Below are positions 23,491 through 36,254 of a DNA stretch of 64,000 nt, one piece after another (the stretch's first letter is position 1; every line of letters begins with the position of its first letter). The translations under genes and the position numbers were made by a program. The notes under the pieces are model-generated. The model was not told the origin of the DNA and ran no database searches. It was given only the letters and a program-made list of their open reading frames with translations. The stretch spans positions 81,537,243-81,601,242 of the forward strand of contig NC_060248.1 of NCBI RefSeq assembly GCF_921293095.1, written 5' to 3'. Origin of the DNA: Ischnura elegans (taxonomy: Eukaryota > Arthropoda > Insecta > Odonata > Coenagrionidae).

Positions 23491-24180
23491 TGTTTGTTTT
23501 AACCCTTCCGTGATAGTGCCCAGAAAACTTACGCGAACGACTGCGTTGAGTGTCTCCGGTACCCCATTTATAGTTCATGAATTATATTTTGTATTTTAGT
23601 CTCTCCCGTAATTCAACACCATGGCTCTTTTTTAATGAAATAAATTTTGTTTTTTAATTTATAAATAAATTGAAGGCTACATTTAGATTTAAAATTGATT
23701 TTGTGCGAAATGGCAGGAACGATTCATATTTTGGTGTTGTAACTGTAAATTGACTAAAATACTATGAAAAAACAAGTACAAGAGGTGCCACCATGCAGAC
23801 TATTAGCGTTTCTGAAGCAATAAAATAATAAAACGTGTTGAATTCAACTTTTATCCCGGCACTCATATATCGAACAAGTTTTTATTTAGTCCCACCAACT
23901 CAGTTACCCCACCAATAATAATTTTCATAAACAGTTTAAATGCAAAAAAACAACCGTCGCCAAAATAACGATAAAATGGTTGAGCTCAAACACATAAATA
24001 TCAAAGCGATAAAATAAAAAATTATACAACATTAGCATAATACAGGGTAACTGAGTCACTCCACATAGTCATGTTAGGGTTATTCAACATTCAAACACAC
24101 CATGTTTATAATACCAACCAACATATATTAACAACAACATTCAAATACACCATACCATAAGCCTTTATTTATACAACACT

Positions 24181-24330
24181 ATTTTTCAACGTAATCTCCA
24201 TTCAATGCTACGGCTTATACCACATTGAAGGGGAGGTCTGTATTCCTGCAGCTTACTATTCTACTGGTGGATATTGAAGCCAACGTCGCACTGTATCAAT
24301 AACTTCTTCTTCATTCCCGTAAGGTCGATG
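24181..24330 (-). pseudogene. mariner transposase C-terminal relic
   Basis: The minus-strand translation gives EEEVIDTVRRWLQ, then two stops, then AAGIQT..SMWYKP, two further stops and MEITLK. This follows the usual end of mariner transposases: a basic W-R/L helix, an F-Y-x-x-G-[IF]-x-x-L-x-x-R-W block and N-G-D-Y-V-E-K. Four in-frame stops show it is dead. The catalytic D,D34D region is not visible upstream. A mariner-type terminus lies at 23446, but the ~690 bp between them is too long for a simple 3' end, so insertions are likely. Confidence 0.6.
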
Positions 24331-24637
24331 ATGAAAAACGCGTTACCTAACTTAACGTGCTTAGATCCACTGCCATTTTACTGTAGACATGCTGTGCCAT
24401 TAAGTGCCTATGAATACCTGTGATACCCTGGTTTACCGCCAGAAGAAACTAAATCACTGCCCGTCGAAGGGAACGCACCTCCGTTACAGACGCATCTTCA
24501 AAGCAAGGGTAGCAAGTGAAACGAAAATGTTTCGTTTGGACCCGGAGGGAAACGAAAATACGAGGCCTTGGCTCAGTTTCGTTCCCGTACGATATTAAAA
24601 TCACCAAAGAGTGACTATACCGATTTTTCCATTGTTC

Positions 24638-24655
24638 TATATATATATATATATA
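24638..24655. repeat. (TA)9 microsatellite
   Basis: An uninterrupted TA dinucleotide run. Confidence 0.9.
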
Positions 24656-24659
24656 CCAT

Positions 24660-27600
24660 CATCATAGCTGCTTTGGTAATTTACCTAAAAATCCTACAAT
24701 GTGACCATAAATTTCAAGTTCCAAGTTTCCCACTTCTCTGGGTACTATCCTTCCTGAGCCACGTCTAGTGGCCAGCTAGTATTCACATCAATACCAAAAA
24801 GCTGTAAACGCATGACGCTGGTCCCAAGTCCATCCATAACCTCGGAGAATCTTCGGGAATCGCCTCAACACCTTCAATCCACCAGCGCAGAATTTTGTAG
24901 CCTCACTTCATCCACCCTCAACAATCCCTATTTCCTCCCTTGATCCTTAAAACTCATCCGGATCAAGGCGAGACACACAGAGAGACCGAATAAAAAACCG
25001 AGACTCATCGGAGTCTGCGGGTGGAAGAAATGAAAAAAAAACAACTGAAGGACGTAATGCGAGAATGAAGGGAAAGAAACGAGAATTGGAATGAGATCTT
25101 ATTTCCATAATATCTTTTTCCTCGCACGCATGATTGGTTCAATTTCTAGATTGGCTTCATATTTTCCACCTCGCACCTGTGCGTTTCATTTCATATTGGA
25201 TTTCACCGCCGGCCGGATTTTGAAATAGTGTTCCCTTCTTAATTTTATTTCAAGCTCACAAGCTGTATGCCTCCCAGCGGATTGAAAAATTGGATTTCTG
25301 GTGGGACGGTAATAATTCGAAATGATTAAGATTTTGCGTCCATGACCAACGAGCTGCCGGAATTTTTCAATTATTCCACGAAGAAATGGGGAATCAAATT
25401 CATTTTCTAGGAGGAAAAGTACGCTATGAGTTACTACCAGAAACGCTATGAGATGTGTAACAAATCAGCGGTGGGATATTAATCCATATAGCCAGAATAA
25501 TTACATATTTCTACACTGGCGATTAATTTCTAGTATTTAATTGGAATCTTTCGCATTCCTTCAGTAAACCAAAGAGCGTTTTTACGAACCTTTTAGTAAT
25601 CAACTTTCGTGTTACCATCATAAGAAAACATTGAAATAGTTGATTCAGTGAAAAATTACACCAGCATTATAACGCACGTACAAAATGAAAACAATCAGCG
25701 TAAGTCAATGGACGCATACTTCATCTCGATGCTCAAGCTCCAAATTATTTCCTACTTGTTACGGGTTGGCAAAAAAGCTCGCAAGACCATGAATTAAGGA
25801 TATAATTAGTACTGTTTACAAACATATACAGCAAGTTTATATTGTATGGGTAAAATTTAATACGCGGAATACATTTTAATGATTGATAAAAGGAAAATAA
25901 GACATAAAATAGTGTGTGATGATATCTCCCTCCTCTTGGCACATAAAATGTAGAGTCGTAATACCGTTCAATCTTCAAGTAGTACTGACCACATTCCGAT
26001 TCATACCAACATAAATAATGATACTAAAATCATCGCGCTCGTCAATGCTATATTACACGAAAAGTTAAGACAAAAGGGGAACGAAATATGCAACGACAAT
26101 AAAAATATAATTACACATTAAAAAAATTAATATGTCGCACTTCTTTCAAAGAAAGATTATAATTTTAAATGTTACACCAACAACCAAAACGTTAGTCTCA
26201 GGAAAACATTTAATTGAGATTCCGGAATTTCGTTTCGCCATCGAATTCCAACCAGCAAGAATATTTATAGAGAAAAAAGACACTGAGACCTTCTATCATT
26301 ACCTCTACCGCACACAAAGACGAATATTATGAATATTTCATTCCCTCCTTACTGCATGTACTCATTGCAAGGCTTCTTTGACATTTATATCAAAATTCCT
26401 CCGCCTGCACTTAGCTTGAGCCGATTAATTCATTATTATTACATGCAGCCGCTTTATGTGTGCGACTTCTTATAAAAACCATTCGTCTGCACATTAACCG
26501 ATGAGAACCACAAATTTTAATGCTCACAAGGTGAGCTCATGCTCTTTGATGGGCATTTTTAGGCATGCATAGGAATTTAGTGTGCGACAACTACGTTAGT
26601 GACATCATGATTCTGCCGCCTTTCGCATTCCACTGAAATTATATTTTAAGCACTCATTTCTCGTAATAACTACCTCTCTTAAAAAACGCTGTAGCGCACA
26701 CATCCTGAAAGATGCGAGTGGCTCCGTACTTATTCTTTTGAGGCAAAAATGAGCGCACTCTTTATTTATAAAACCTGGCAGGTCTTAAATAAAAGATTAC
26801 GACCGGTGGGAAATCAGTGAAAAGTGTAATATGCAACGCGAGGGTGGAGTGCAAAGATTTGTACATCTCCCACAAGGACCCTCGTTCAGAGCTGCATGAA
26901 CTTGACATATTTAAAAGCGGGTTGGTTCCAATTAACCTAAATTTTAATACACTAGGGCTAATTGACATGAAACCCATGTCTTTTTACTGATTGTCCTAAT
27001 GTAATGAAAGCTCTACTTCTGACGCAACATACACAGACGTCAACAATCTCAAGTGCTTATGTGCCATGCAAACAGGAATAAGGGTAAAGTAAAATTGAAA
27101 GCTATAAAATATAGTATTCAAGCTATTTATAGAAATGATGCACCTTTAACTGTTATTTATATGCTGCTGATGGAAATATTATGCTCACTAAACAAATTCC
27201 AAAGGAATGGTGCTCCGATTACGCAAGGAAACACAAGCGCCAAATTCATAGAATTATATTTAATACTTAACCTTCGCTCCAGCTGATAAGGAATGAAAAT
27301 TTTAATAATTTAATTTTTAATCAACTACGTCATAAGTATGCAATAAATCATTATAACAGGAATTACTGCTAGCTGTTTTTTTGCTGTATTTTTAATAACA
27401 AAATGTATGTGCGTAAATTAAAACATTTTGGTAAACTACTGAGCTATTCATGCATCTGATTACCCACAATATTTGCAAATAAAGCTTCTGTGGTAGGTAT
27501 AGAAGGCGGAACTCGATGTAATACTTAAGAGTATTTCGCATGATGTGTGATACGTACACTACTGCAAGCACAATACAAGTAAAGTAAATGTTTCCTTTCG

Positions 27601-29780
27601 AAGTCCTCAGAGTGGAAGCTAATGCTATATACTAACATTTATAAAATTTAGAGTCGCATAATTGATCAGCATTATTTTCCATTTGCTGAATTAAAGAAAT
27701 TTCTCATCACGACCAGGAATAAAATTATAATAAACGCATAAATTGCACAACATTTTATTCCCAATTTTCGATATGAATGCAACTATCGAACTTTTTATTC
27801 ATAAGGAATCGGAGGGTAATATCACGAACCCTATCGGTAATTAGATTTCTTCATCGTAAGGGAGCTGGGGGTCCTTTTCCACTTTTTGTTCATTCAGAAA
27901 AAAATTCATGACCAACAGCGAACCCTATTCGAATTCTAAATGTACACCTATCCATACCCCTTTCCCTTTTTCCATTGTAGCAGCACAAACGTCTTCAGCC
28001 TTAAATGTCTTTCCCAACACGAATAAAGCTGAAGATATGCATTCATATTACTGATTCTTTTCGTTTTTTCAGCCAGACATAAATGAGAAAACACGGAAGC
28101 TTACCTGCAAATAAAGATATCTAACTTTAATATCAACGTCACTAAATCACTTTCACTCTCACAGTAATGAAAATGGTCATGCGAATATTTTTTTTTGCCG
28201 ACAGACTGGATGGTATATAAAAATAATTTCAGACACGTTATCATGCATGCATTGTGATATTGGGGAGAAAAAAATAAAGCCACGCACGTAACATGCGAGG
28301 CGCACCGACAATGACCGTAAACGACATCCCACGGTATTTTGGGTTTTGAATTAATTTCATCATGAGAAAGAAATTTGCGAGAAGTTTTCATTTAGCAGCC
28401 TTCATTCGGATATAAATAAACCACCTCTTGCGTGAATTATTACCAGGAGTTACAATATTTATGCAGATGACTGGCCAAAACTAGTAATAATAAAATGTAG
28501 CCACACGCGGCCCTTGCATAAGCTCGAAAAAATTCCGCAGAAGTTGCGACCAACACTGTGTGAGTTCGTGACGTCATAAAATATGCAAAACGGTCGAAGT
28601 CGCCGATTTCTCACCTTGAAAAGCTAGAGCGGTTGGTGATTCGACAATTAAAAAAACGAAAAAATACGGATCTTTTTATTTTCAAGCTCTATCACATTCG
28701 AAAAAACATAATTTTTATAAAAGTGTCCATTTTTGATTGAAAATTTTTACAGAATTAATTCGTGAACTGTGTCATTTTCCTCGGTGAAAAATCTCCGCAT
28801 CAAAGTAATTAAGGAACGCATAAATCATTTTGCCTTTCACAATCGGAATATAAGCAAAACTAATCATTACTCAATGCTATTACATCTACCATAATATGGT
28901 TTTCAAAAAGTGTATTAACAGGTATTTTAGGCTGACAATACTTATGTAATGCTAATTTTAGTATAACTCAACATCAGAAATGTTTTCCAAAAGATTTTCC
29001 TTGAGATGGGCTTGGAAATATTCTACTTTTCCAAGCAAAGTTCTTCTACCTGTAATTTCAGCCTTTTATTGTAGTCTGAATGTGACCAAAAGTCTACCAA
29101 TAGAGGTCAAATGGATTTAAGCGCACAGCAACCCAGGCATTATGCTTCAAGACTCCCGAGTTCATAACCCAATTGTTCGGAGACCAAGACGTGGCAATGG
29201 GTACGCTTGATAACCAATTGTGCTCCGAATTGTAGCATTGAGGAGCGGAGTGAGATTTACGTCCAAAGTTTCCGTCGCAGTTCTTCCCAGTTGCGACTTC
29301 TTCCTAACGATTGGTCAAATCTGCGCACACGTCGTGAAAAAAGACAAGAAAGAGGCATCCATCCCGAAGCAGAGCAGTTAGAACTCACTTTTCGAATACA
29401 GAAGTATGGGATCTTTTCGGCGAGCAAGAAATTGTTCGTTCTTTCCCTGTTCTCATCTAATTTTACTGAATATTGAAGACAAGTAGAGGGAAAATAAGGA
29501 CAAAAAGGCATGCACATAACGAAATGGAGTTCAATATATATAGAAGGTAAATTTTCTCTTCGCAAAAAGAAGAGGTTGTTTGCAAAAACATTTACTAAAA
29601 CTCGCCGTATTTTCCACTCCAAAATTCTTTCATCGACTCCCCTCTAACGGGTAAAAACTATGGTTCAAGCTCGCGGATTAATTGTAGATATTGATAGTAA
29701 TAAATAGTATAATAATGCATTAATTCAAATTGGCATTAAAAAAGGCTTAAATCACTTTCGATTTTCAGGACAGTGTCTTC
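24660..29780. other. AT-rich non-coding stretch
   Basis: More than 5 kb with no recognisable exon, RNA gene or clear repeat. Frames at 28101-28391 (96 codons, minus) and 29207-29622 (89 codons plus, 121 codons minus, overlapping antisense) have no recognisable domain. The stretch is consistent with the interior of a large intron. Confidence 0.5.
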
Positions 29781-29786
29781 AAACAG

Positions 29787-30372
29787 CAAATGCCATGACT
29801 CAAATATATAAAACGAAAACAAAAAAGACAAAATGTTTTCAAGCTGCAATAAATTCAAACCGTTTATAGAAGAACTGATGTTTAATTAGGTGTAATTTAC
29901 CAAGTATTTGAGTTTTTTTTGAAATTACGATTTCATTAACTTGTCAAACGCATTACTAAAACCTGTTAAAAGTATTTTTTTTGCATTTTCGACATTCAAT
30001 TCTTCGAAGCGGCAAATATTATATGCAAAATATGAACTGGAAAATACTTTTGTACAAACTCGCGCATTATTAGTGGATGCTAAAATACACGTTAAAGGAA
30101 ATAATATTCACTTTAGGTACTCTTAACAGTGCCTTATCATGAGTCAAATACTTAAAACGAAAGAAAAAAGGACAAACTGTTTTCAAGCTGCAATAAATTT
30201 TTATCAAAAATGGGATAGTCGATGTTTAATTAGGTATTACATTACAAAGAATATGTAATTATTTTCCGAATTACCAGTTCACTAACTCGTTAAACACATT
30301 ACAGTATGATTATTACATGCATGTTCAACATTCCATTCTTTTAGGCAGCAAATATTATATGCAAAAAATGCC
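29787..30372. repeat. ~343-bp direct tandem repeat, two units
   Basis: Unit 1 (29787-30035) and unit 2 (30128-30372) share, in order, ATGACTCAAATA.ATAAAACGAAA, TTTTCAAGCTGCAATAAATT, GATGTTTAATTAGGT, TTCATTAACTTGTCAAACGCATTAC / TTCACTAACTCGTTAAACACATTAC and GCAAATATTATATGCAAAA. Spacing is about 343 bp, with moderate divergence and small indels. No coding content is evident. Confidence 0.7.
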
Positions 30373-30379
30373 AAACTTA

Positions 30380-32150
30380 ATAACAATATGGCCAAGTATC
30401 TTTCATACTGAAATTATTTCTAATTGAAAATCGGCGAAATTTACATTTAATATTCAAAATGATCTCATTAATAGAAAATGGTTTTTGCATACCCATTGCA
30501 TACATCCCTGAATTTATGATAAAAGCACGTGAAAGTCAATGAAAAATAAGTACTGATGGATTAAAGTGCATTACGCCGGTGAAGCACCTGCACACATCCA
30601 AGTGAAGTTTCTAAATGTGAAGGAATCGGTAAGAGAAAAACAGATGATGAGTGTGAAAGGTAGTTTTTAAAGCGGTTGCAATCGACAGAGGATCAAAGTT
30701 TGCAGACGGAATTAGGACTTCACCATCAAAGCGACGTCTCGCTGACGTAGCATCAATTACCATCGCCCTAATTACAAAAACGCCTGCCATTTTTTTTTGC
30801 TAGAAATTATTCCTTCGGGGGCCTCTAAAACTTGAAAGCTCTCGGCTCATTATTTTTTAAATCCACCACCGCACGGGAAAACTTCACTGCATTCTCATCA
30901 TCATCGGTATCCAGAAGTTCAAAGATAAGATTCCTGAGGTCTTCCAACCTACTTTCTATGGAAAAAGCGTTATTTTTTATTCGTTTACTTCTTTTATTTC
31001 TTTACATTTCCACATCAAAATTGGTCTAGTAATGACATCTTTCACCATTATAAATCCTAAAATATTTCAAATAAATAAAATGAAGAAATTACTAGCTCAC
31101 AATATGATAAACCAATGTATTATTTGACAATTGCAATTGCTCTCTTTTTAAAACCCTAAACACCTTGAAAATCAGTTTCACCATCATCATCTCAAGCCAT
31201 ACCCAATACCCTACGGGCTCACGTTGTCGCAAAAAGGTTTAATTGGGCAAAATTTTTAATAATAATTTTTCGACACATTGTTGCGATATCCATAATAATG
31301 CTTTCCGTCCATTCATCAATAATGCTTCTGAAAATGATCGTAATTGGATTTAAATTATCAGGTAAAATAAAAAAGTCCTTTATTGAAAAATGTTACTTTA
31401 TAATCGTAAACATTTAATTAAACTAGCATCAAACCGGGCAAATGGAAGTTTTGGGGTGTTCTTGTTTGAGGAGTGTTTTTTTTAGGGAACCTTTAAATTA
31501 GCCTAGTAAGAATTGTGTGGAAGGTTGGCTTACCACAACTTCCGTCTCTACATGATTGTCTTATTTCGTATCGTTTCCGTATTTTTTTTTAAATTTCATA
31601 TTCTCCCATTGTTAAATATTTGTGATCAGTCTTCTTTCGCTTAGATTTTCCTTTTTCATTTGAGGCAATACACAACTGAAATTGACGAGAGAACATTTCT
31701 CCGAAAGGCAAACGTATGAACTCCTTTACAATGCATGCAGGGATTAAATGAATGTACTACATTAATATAAAAGTCGATTCCTTTCATTAAAACAAAAATT
31801 AAGAGGCTATTACATATCTTGGCTGAAAAAAAAACTGATGAATGCTTTCCAAGCATGACGACGAGGCAAAAAGTATTTTTGTAATTTTAAGTAAAGCTGA
31901 TATCATCGTTCAAATTTGAAGGTGCCATAGTTTCATGACTAATATAAGGTTTATGCATGCTTACCTAACAGATTAATCTAAATTAAATCCTTTATCATGA
32001 AACCTACACAGCAACGCGATTCCTTTTCCTCTCTAAATTCATATTTTCTCACTCTGCCACCAAACATGGCTCACCACCACATCAAAACATACTCCAAACA
32101 TAGATATATATGCCCGGCGCTACCCCTGGTACAAATCATGCTTCTGTCAA
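30380..32150. other. AT-rich non-coding stretch
   Basis: Nothing recognised. A 65-codon frame (30832-31029) and a 66-codon minus frame (31656-31856) show no motif. Confidence 0.5.
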
Positions 32151-32159
32151 TGCTATCGG

Positions 32160-32700
32160 AGAACTAACTCCTCGTGGCCACTGCCTTCTCATCAGATCCC
32201 GCGCCGCCTTCTCGCGACGTAACGCGCGCGAATTACCCGCTGGCCTTTAAGGGGAGAGACGTGTGCGCCGCCCACCATTCAACTCTCGACACTCACGATG
32301 AAGTAAATTGTCCGGACGAGGTTTGTGTGCACATCGCATTGATTAAACCATAAACACGAGGCCATATCCAAGCGGCGACGAGGGGCCATCAATACGAGGG
32401 GTGAGGTTCGGGGGAGATTCAGGTGAGGCTATCCGTCCCTTTTGTTCCAAAGGGCCATTATATTCCTTTACGGCCTCTCGTTTCCCCATGATCTCTCACG
32501 GGAATAGTGACTCCGTGGTCCCCGGGAGGAGTTGGCTGAAAGGGTTATAAGTTGGAAGAGTTCGATAAGGGGGGTTGAACGAGCAAACTGCTCTCGCTCA
32601 ACTAGGGCCCGGCGATCGGTTCGCCCACTCCCGGGTCAACCGAACCCCGTCCTCCTCAAGGCCCAGTATCCAAAAATACACTCCTCAAAGGAGGAAGTCA
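32160..32700. other. GC/CpG-rich island
   Basis: CpG-dense blocks at 32190-32290 (TCCCGCGCCGCCTTCTCGCGACG, GTAACGCGCGCGAATTACCCG) and 32510-32680 stand out from the AT-rich surroundings. Two overlapping plus frames of 95-97 codons (32532-32862) cover the second block in different registers and are unlikely both to be coding. It is a candidate regulatory island or an unrecognised exon. Confidence 0.4.
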
Positions 32701-32844
32701 ACGAGAACGCGTCAGTACACACATCTTCTCGCGTTCCGAAATGGCACCAGCGGTCTTCAAAGCAACTCCTTGCGCACATTTTCCTCACGTCACCAGGGGG
32801 CTCATTCAGTATTCCCGAATTTTAGTGACCACAAGCGTAGAGCT

Positions 32845-32879
32845 GTTTATTTATTTATTTAATTATCCATTTATTTATT
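32845..32879. repeat. (TTTA)n microsatellite
   Basis: Imperfect TTTA tetranucleotide repeats in two runs, 32845-32861 and 32868-32879, separated by AATTATCC. Confidence 0.85.
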
Positions 32880-33098
32880 CCTACACCACCGAAACAGCAC
32901 ATATTGGTCTTATATATCGAGGTTTTTAACAAAGGGTCTATCAAGTTAAGGAGGTGAAAAGTTCCCCCAGATATTTTGATAAATAAAAAATATAAACTTA
33001 GTGCGCATCAAAAATTATTTCCTCAAATTTTTCATGCCTTATGAATGGAAATTAATTCCAAAAAATTAAAACACGAATTTTAGTTTTTTAACCGTGTC

Positions 33099-34425
33099 TA
33101 CAGTTTTTATGTTCGTAAATCGTTTTCTTGTTTTCAAAATGTATATGCCATTACGTTTTACGGTCCTGATTTTTTTAAACATTTTTTGACTGAAGCCTAA
33201 AATTTTACATATGTTTGAAATTATCAAAATTAAATAAAAAACTTTAGGAAACTATAGACAAACCATATGCTGTTACCCCTACATCAAAGTACAATCCTAA
33301 TGTTTTTCAGATTTTTAAAATTGGTGAAATACGGTCAAAAACACGAATAACTGCTTTGCACCATTTGCATCGGTGTATTCCCGGAGGATATTTAATTTGA
33401 TTTTCGAGAGCAACGATTGTTGATCAGTTTGTAATATCATTGATTGAGAATACACATTAATATGATAAATGTCTACCACACTTAGACTAATCGTAATTAT
33501 TGTTTAGAACCATGCTCTTAAGCTTTAAGTTAGTCTTCAAGCATCGAGAAATACAACGCCTGCCGGAAATGATTTTTTTCATATCTCCTGGCTCTAATAA
33601 CTATGAAGTTATCGCCCGCATTTGAGCCAATTTCATAATGGTGCGAGAATATGACTGAATATTTGGATTCCAGTTTTCGACGAAGTGATGACATTTCATC
33701 ATTGTTGATGCCAGCAATAGGCTTTTTCTGATCTTAATTTCTCAATCGGACAATATTAAACAATACAGACGACTCAATTGCAGCACCGAGAGAAAAAAAA
33801 ATTCGGATAAATTGCATAATGAGAGGCTGGTTTCCATGAATGCTATAATTTCTGTCAATATTATGCTGCATATAAAAGTCTACATGCGTGTACATTGTAA
33901 AGATTGGTCCAACTGAATGGAAATACGTGGGTCAGTCGAAGGATCTCGTCCGTTGACACCTGGTATTCGCTGAGATGGAAGAGATATTAGAGATAACACA
34001 GTCGGAAGGAACAATGGTGGCATTTGAATTTGAGAAATGAGCAGTTATTGTGCTCCAAAGTAACCAGGCAGCTGCCCTATACCACATGAAGGTGAGGTAT
34101 AGAGGATTCCATTTCCGAGTTAGGGAACGCGAAGAGATGGAATTGTGATGTTAACGATAGGATAATGAAAATTTTATAGCTACAAAATATCTATCAATTT
34201 TAAAAATATGAAAAAATTAGGAATATAATTTGATGTAGGGGTAACAACATATATTTTATCGGCGTGTCTATTTTTTCCTAAAAACTTTTATTCAATTTTG
34301 AAAGTTTCAAACTTACATAAGTTTAGTTTTCAGTCAAAAAACGTTGAAAAAAATCAGGATCGTAGAACGTAATAGCGTATATATTTTAAAATCAAGAAAA
34401 CGATTTTACAATCATAAAAACTGTA
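33099..34425. mobile_element. fold-back element with ~230-bp inverted arms
   Basis: The left arm (about 33099-33330) is matched by the reverse complement of 34190-34425. Shared order includes TACAGTTTTTATG, AATCGTTTTCTTG, ATTACGTT(T/C)TACG, TCCTGATTTTTTT, GTTTTTTGACTGAA, GAAA.T.TCAAAATT.AATAAAA, TTACCCCTACATCAAA and TTTTTAAAATTG. The ~860-bp centre has no recognisable open frame. The long-arm structure suggests a non-autonomous fold-back DNA transposon, or an inverted duplication. No target duplication was identified and the termini are approximate. Confidence 0.65.
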
Positions 34426-34481
34426 GTAACTGTAAGTATATTTATATTTAACAAACAACCACGCCCTAAATAGGGCAACCT

Positions 34482-34553
34482 ACCCCGTCGGGACTCAAAC
34501 CCGCGGCCTTTTAATTGGCAGGCGAAGACTTTACCCCGCTGCCACCGTTGGAT
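34482..34553 (-). repeat. tRNA-derived SINE head, minus strand
   Basis: Read on the minus strand: A box TGGCAGCGGGGTAAAG, an anticodon-arm-like GCCTGCCAATTAAAAGGC, then the B box GGTTTGAGTCCCG, followed by CGGGGTAGGTTGCCCTA. The full D, anticodon and T arm order is present, but the fold is imperfect. It lies 56 bp outside the right arm of the fold-back element. It is a SINE rather than a functional tRNA. Confidence 0.6.
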
Positions 34554-34559
34554 CTTAAA

Positions 34560-35760
34560 ATTACAAAGGTGGCCTGGAGGGAAAATTATCAAAATGCAAT
34601 TGGGATTGATTTTTTATGAATTAAATCGAAAATGGAAGCTATGACGCGGTGGAAGGGCTCAATAATAGCAATGAAGAGATTTTGCGACTGTCACATTGTA
34701 TTTAACATAGAACTACCAGTTTCAGCTATCAAGGCACATTGAAAAAATACATTTCTGTTAAGAATTTTCCCTTGTTAAGAATTCTGCCTTAAGAACTTTC
34801 TTCTGAATTCAAAAATTGAAACTTTTGGGTGAAGGGACCTGAAAGCGCGATATCACCTCCTCAATTCCAGAGTGATATCCATTAAATGAGGGCTCACAGG
34901 AAAACAAGACACAAGTTTCGAATAAAATTCAAAATTTATTTACTGAAAAAATGAAGTGACTGCATTGAAATAAAACTGTTTCCCCGATTCTGATAAATGG
35001 TAATTTTATATTGGAAAAATCGGAGACAATGTAAGGTAATAGCTCTACAATATGAGACGCAAATTCGTTTAATCCATTTCTTCGCTCGAGTATTTAAGGT
35101 GAGGAACGAAATGAGGCAATATTTGGGCCGAACTTATTCTAAAATAAGTGAAATAAGAGAAATTCAAACGATTCTACCCTTTGAATTACCAAAATTAATG
35201 AGACGAAAACTACCAAAACAATTACCGGCAAAATATCTTGTTACGACAGTGGTGCAGGGGTAAGTACCTAATCCACGCTAAAAATTTCAATACATAAATG
35301 CGATATTTATATTCATACAGACACAAAAAAGAGAGTATTTCACACATTGCATGGAATTGCATTTCACACATTGCAAGGAATGTTTAATTATTTATCATTT
35401 TTTTTAATAAAGGAAAGCGCCCAGCAATGACGCCCATTTAAAATACACAATTTTCTCCACGAACAAGAAATACAGAAATAATCTAACATTAGAAAGCAAG
35501 GCCAAATTCTTTCTTTCAAATCGTCGACATGGAAAAAATATTGTAGTACATGTAAATGTATTTTGAAGTGAGGAAAAATTGAAAGTCAACATTAATTGCT
35601 ACAAAAAGAGGTCAAAGCCTTAAAATGTCGCTGTCACATTTTTGCCCAAACAAGCGTTGTAAGATAAATTCCAACCAATTGGATAAGCTCCGATTATTCC
35701 ACGTCGTTGATAATTATAATACTCTCGAGCCATGCTAAACTTTGAAAGAAGGAAGACTTA
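34560..35760. other. unannotated AT-rich stretch
   Basis: No gene recognised. The 88-codon plus frame (34997-35263) is lysine/arginine-rich with no known domain. A short duplicated phrase CACATTGCA(T/A)GGAAT recurs at about 35344 and 35368. Confidence 0.4.
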
Positions 35761-35769
35761 ACAGGCAGT

Positions 35770-36215
35770 TACGGTCCCCGAAAACCAGATAAAAATATAA
35801 CCCCGGAGGCCATCGGATCCGAAAAAGCGACAGGGTGTCCAATAGTGGCCGTGTAAACGGAGACACCATACGTGAAACAAGATAGATCTCGAAATCCCTA
35901 TGCCTCACGCGAGAGGGCCGTAAAATTGGCGGAGGTCGAGGACTCGGGGATAAAGGGAGGGAGAAAACACGAGGTCCAACGGGGAGATAAGACTAGAAGG
36001 CTCCCTTCCGGAGGAGGAAAGTGAAAGGGGACGAGAAGAACGCTGGAAAGAAGTTGGTGAAGGGCAGCAGCGAGAGAAAGACGGGCTGAGAAGAGGTGTG
36101 AAGGGAAGAAAAAGGCCAGTAAAGGATTGGAAAGTTTGTCGAAGGCGATTACTTCGGGATAGGTTGGGCTATATACGAGAGCTGGGCCCAGCTCCTCGAA
36201 ATCCCATCAGCCACC
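35770..36215. other. GC- and purine-rich island with TATA-like motif
   Basis: The block is rich in CpG (35860-35960), then in GA/AG runs (35940-36130). Near its right edge are TATATAC (36170-36176), the perfect 16-bp palindrome GAGCTGGGCCCAGCTC (36179-36194) and TCAG (36207-36210). The TATA to Inr-like distance of about 39 bp is longer than the arthropod norm, so promoter identity is uncertain. Confidence 0.35.
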
Positions 36216-36254
36216 GCACTGTTTCTAGAGTCCTCTTCCTTGACGATCGCCAAC

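Noticed and set aside
34392..34592. 66-codon minus frame as a small protein
   Set aside because: It spans the SINE head at 34482-34553; the apparent protein is translated tRNA-like sequence.
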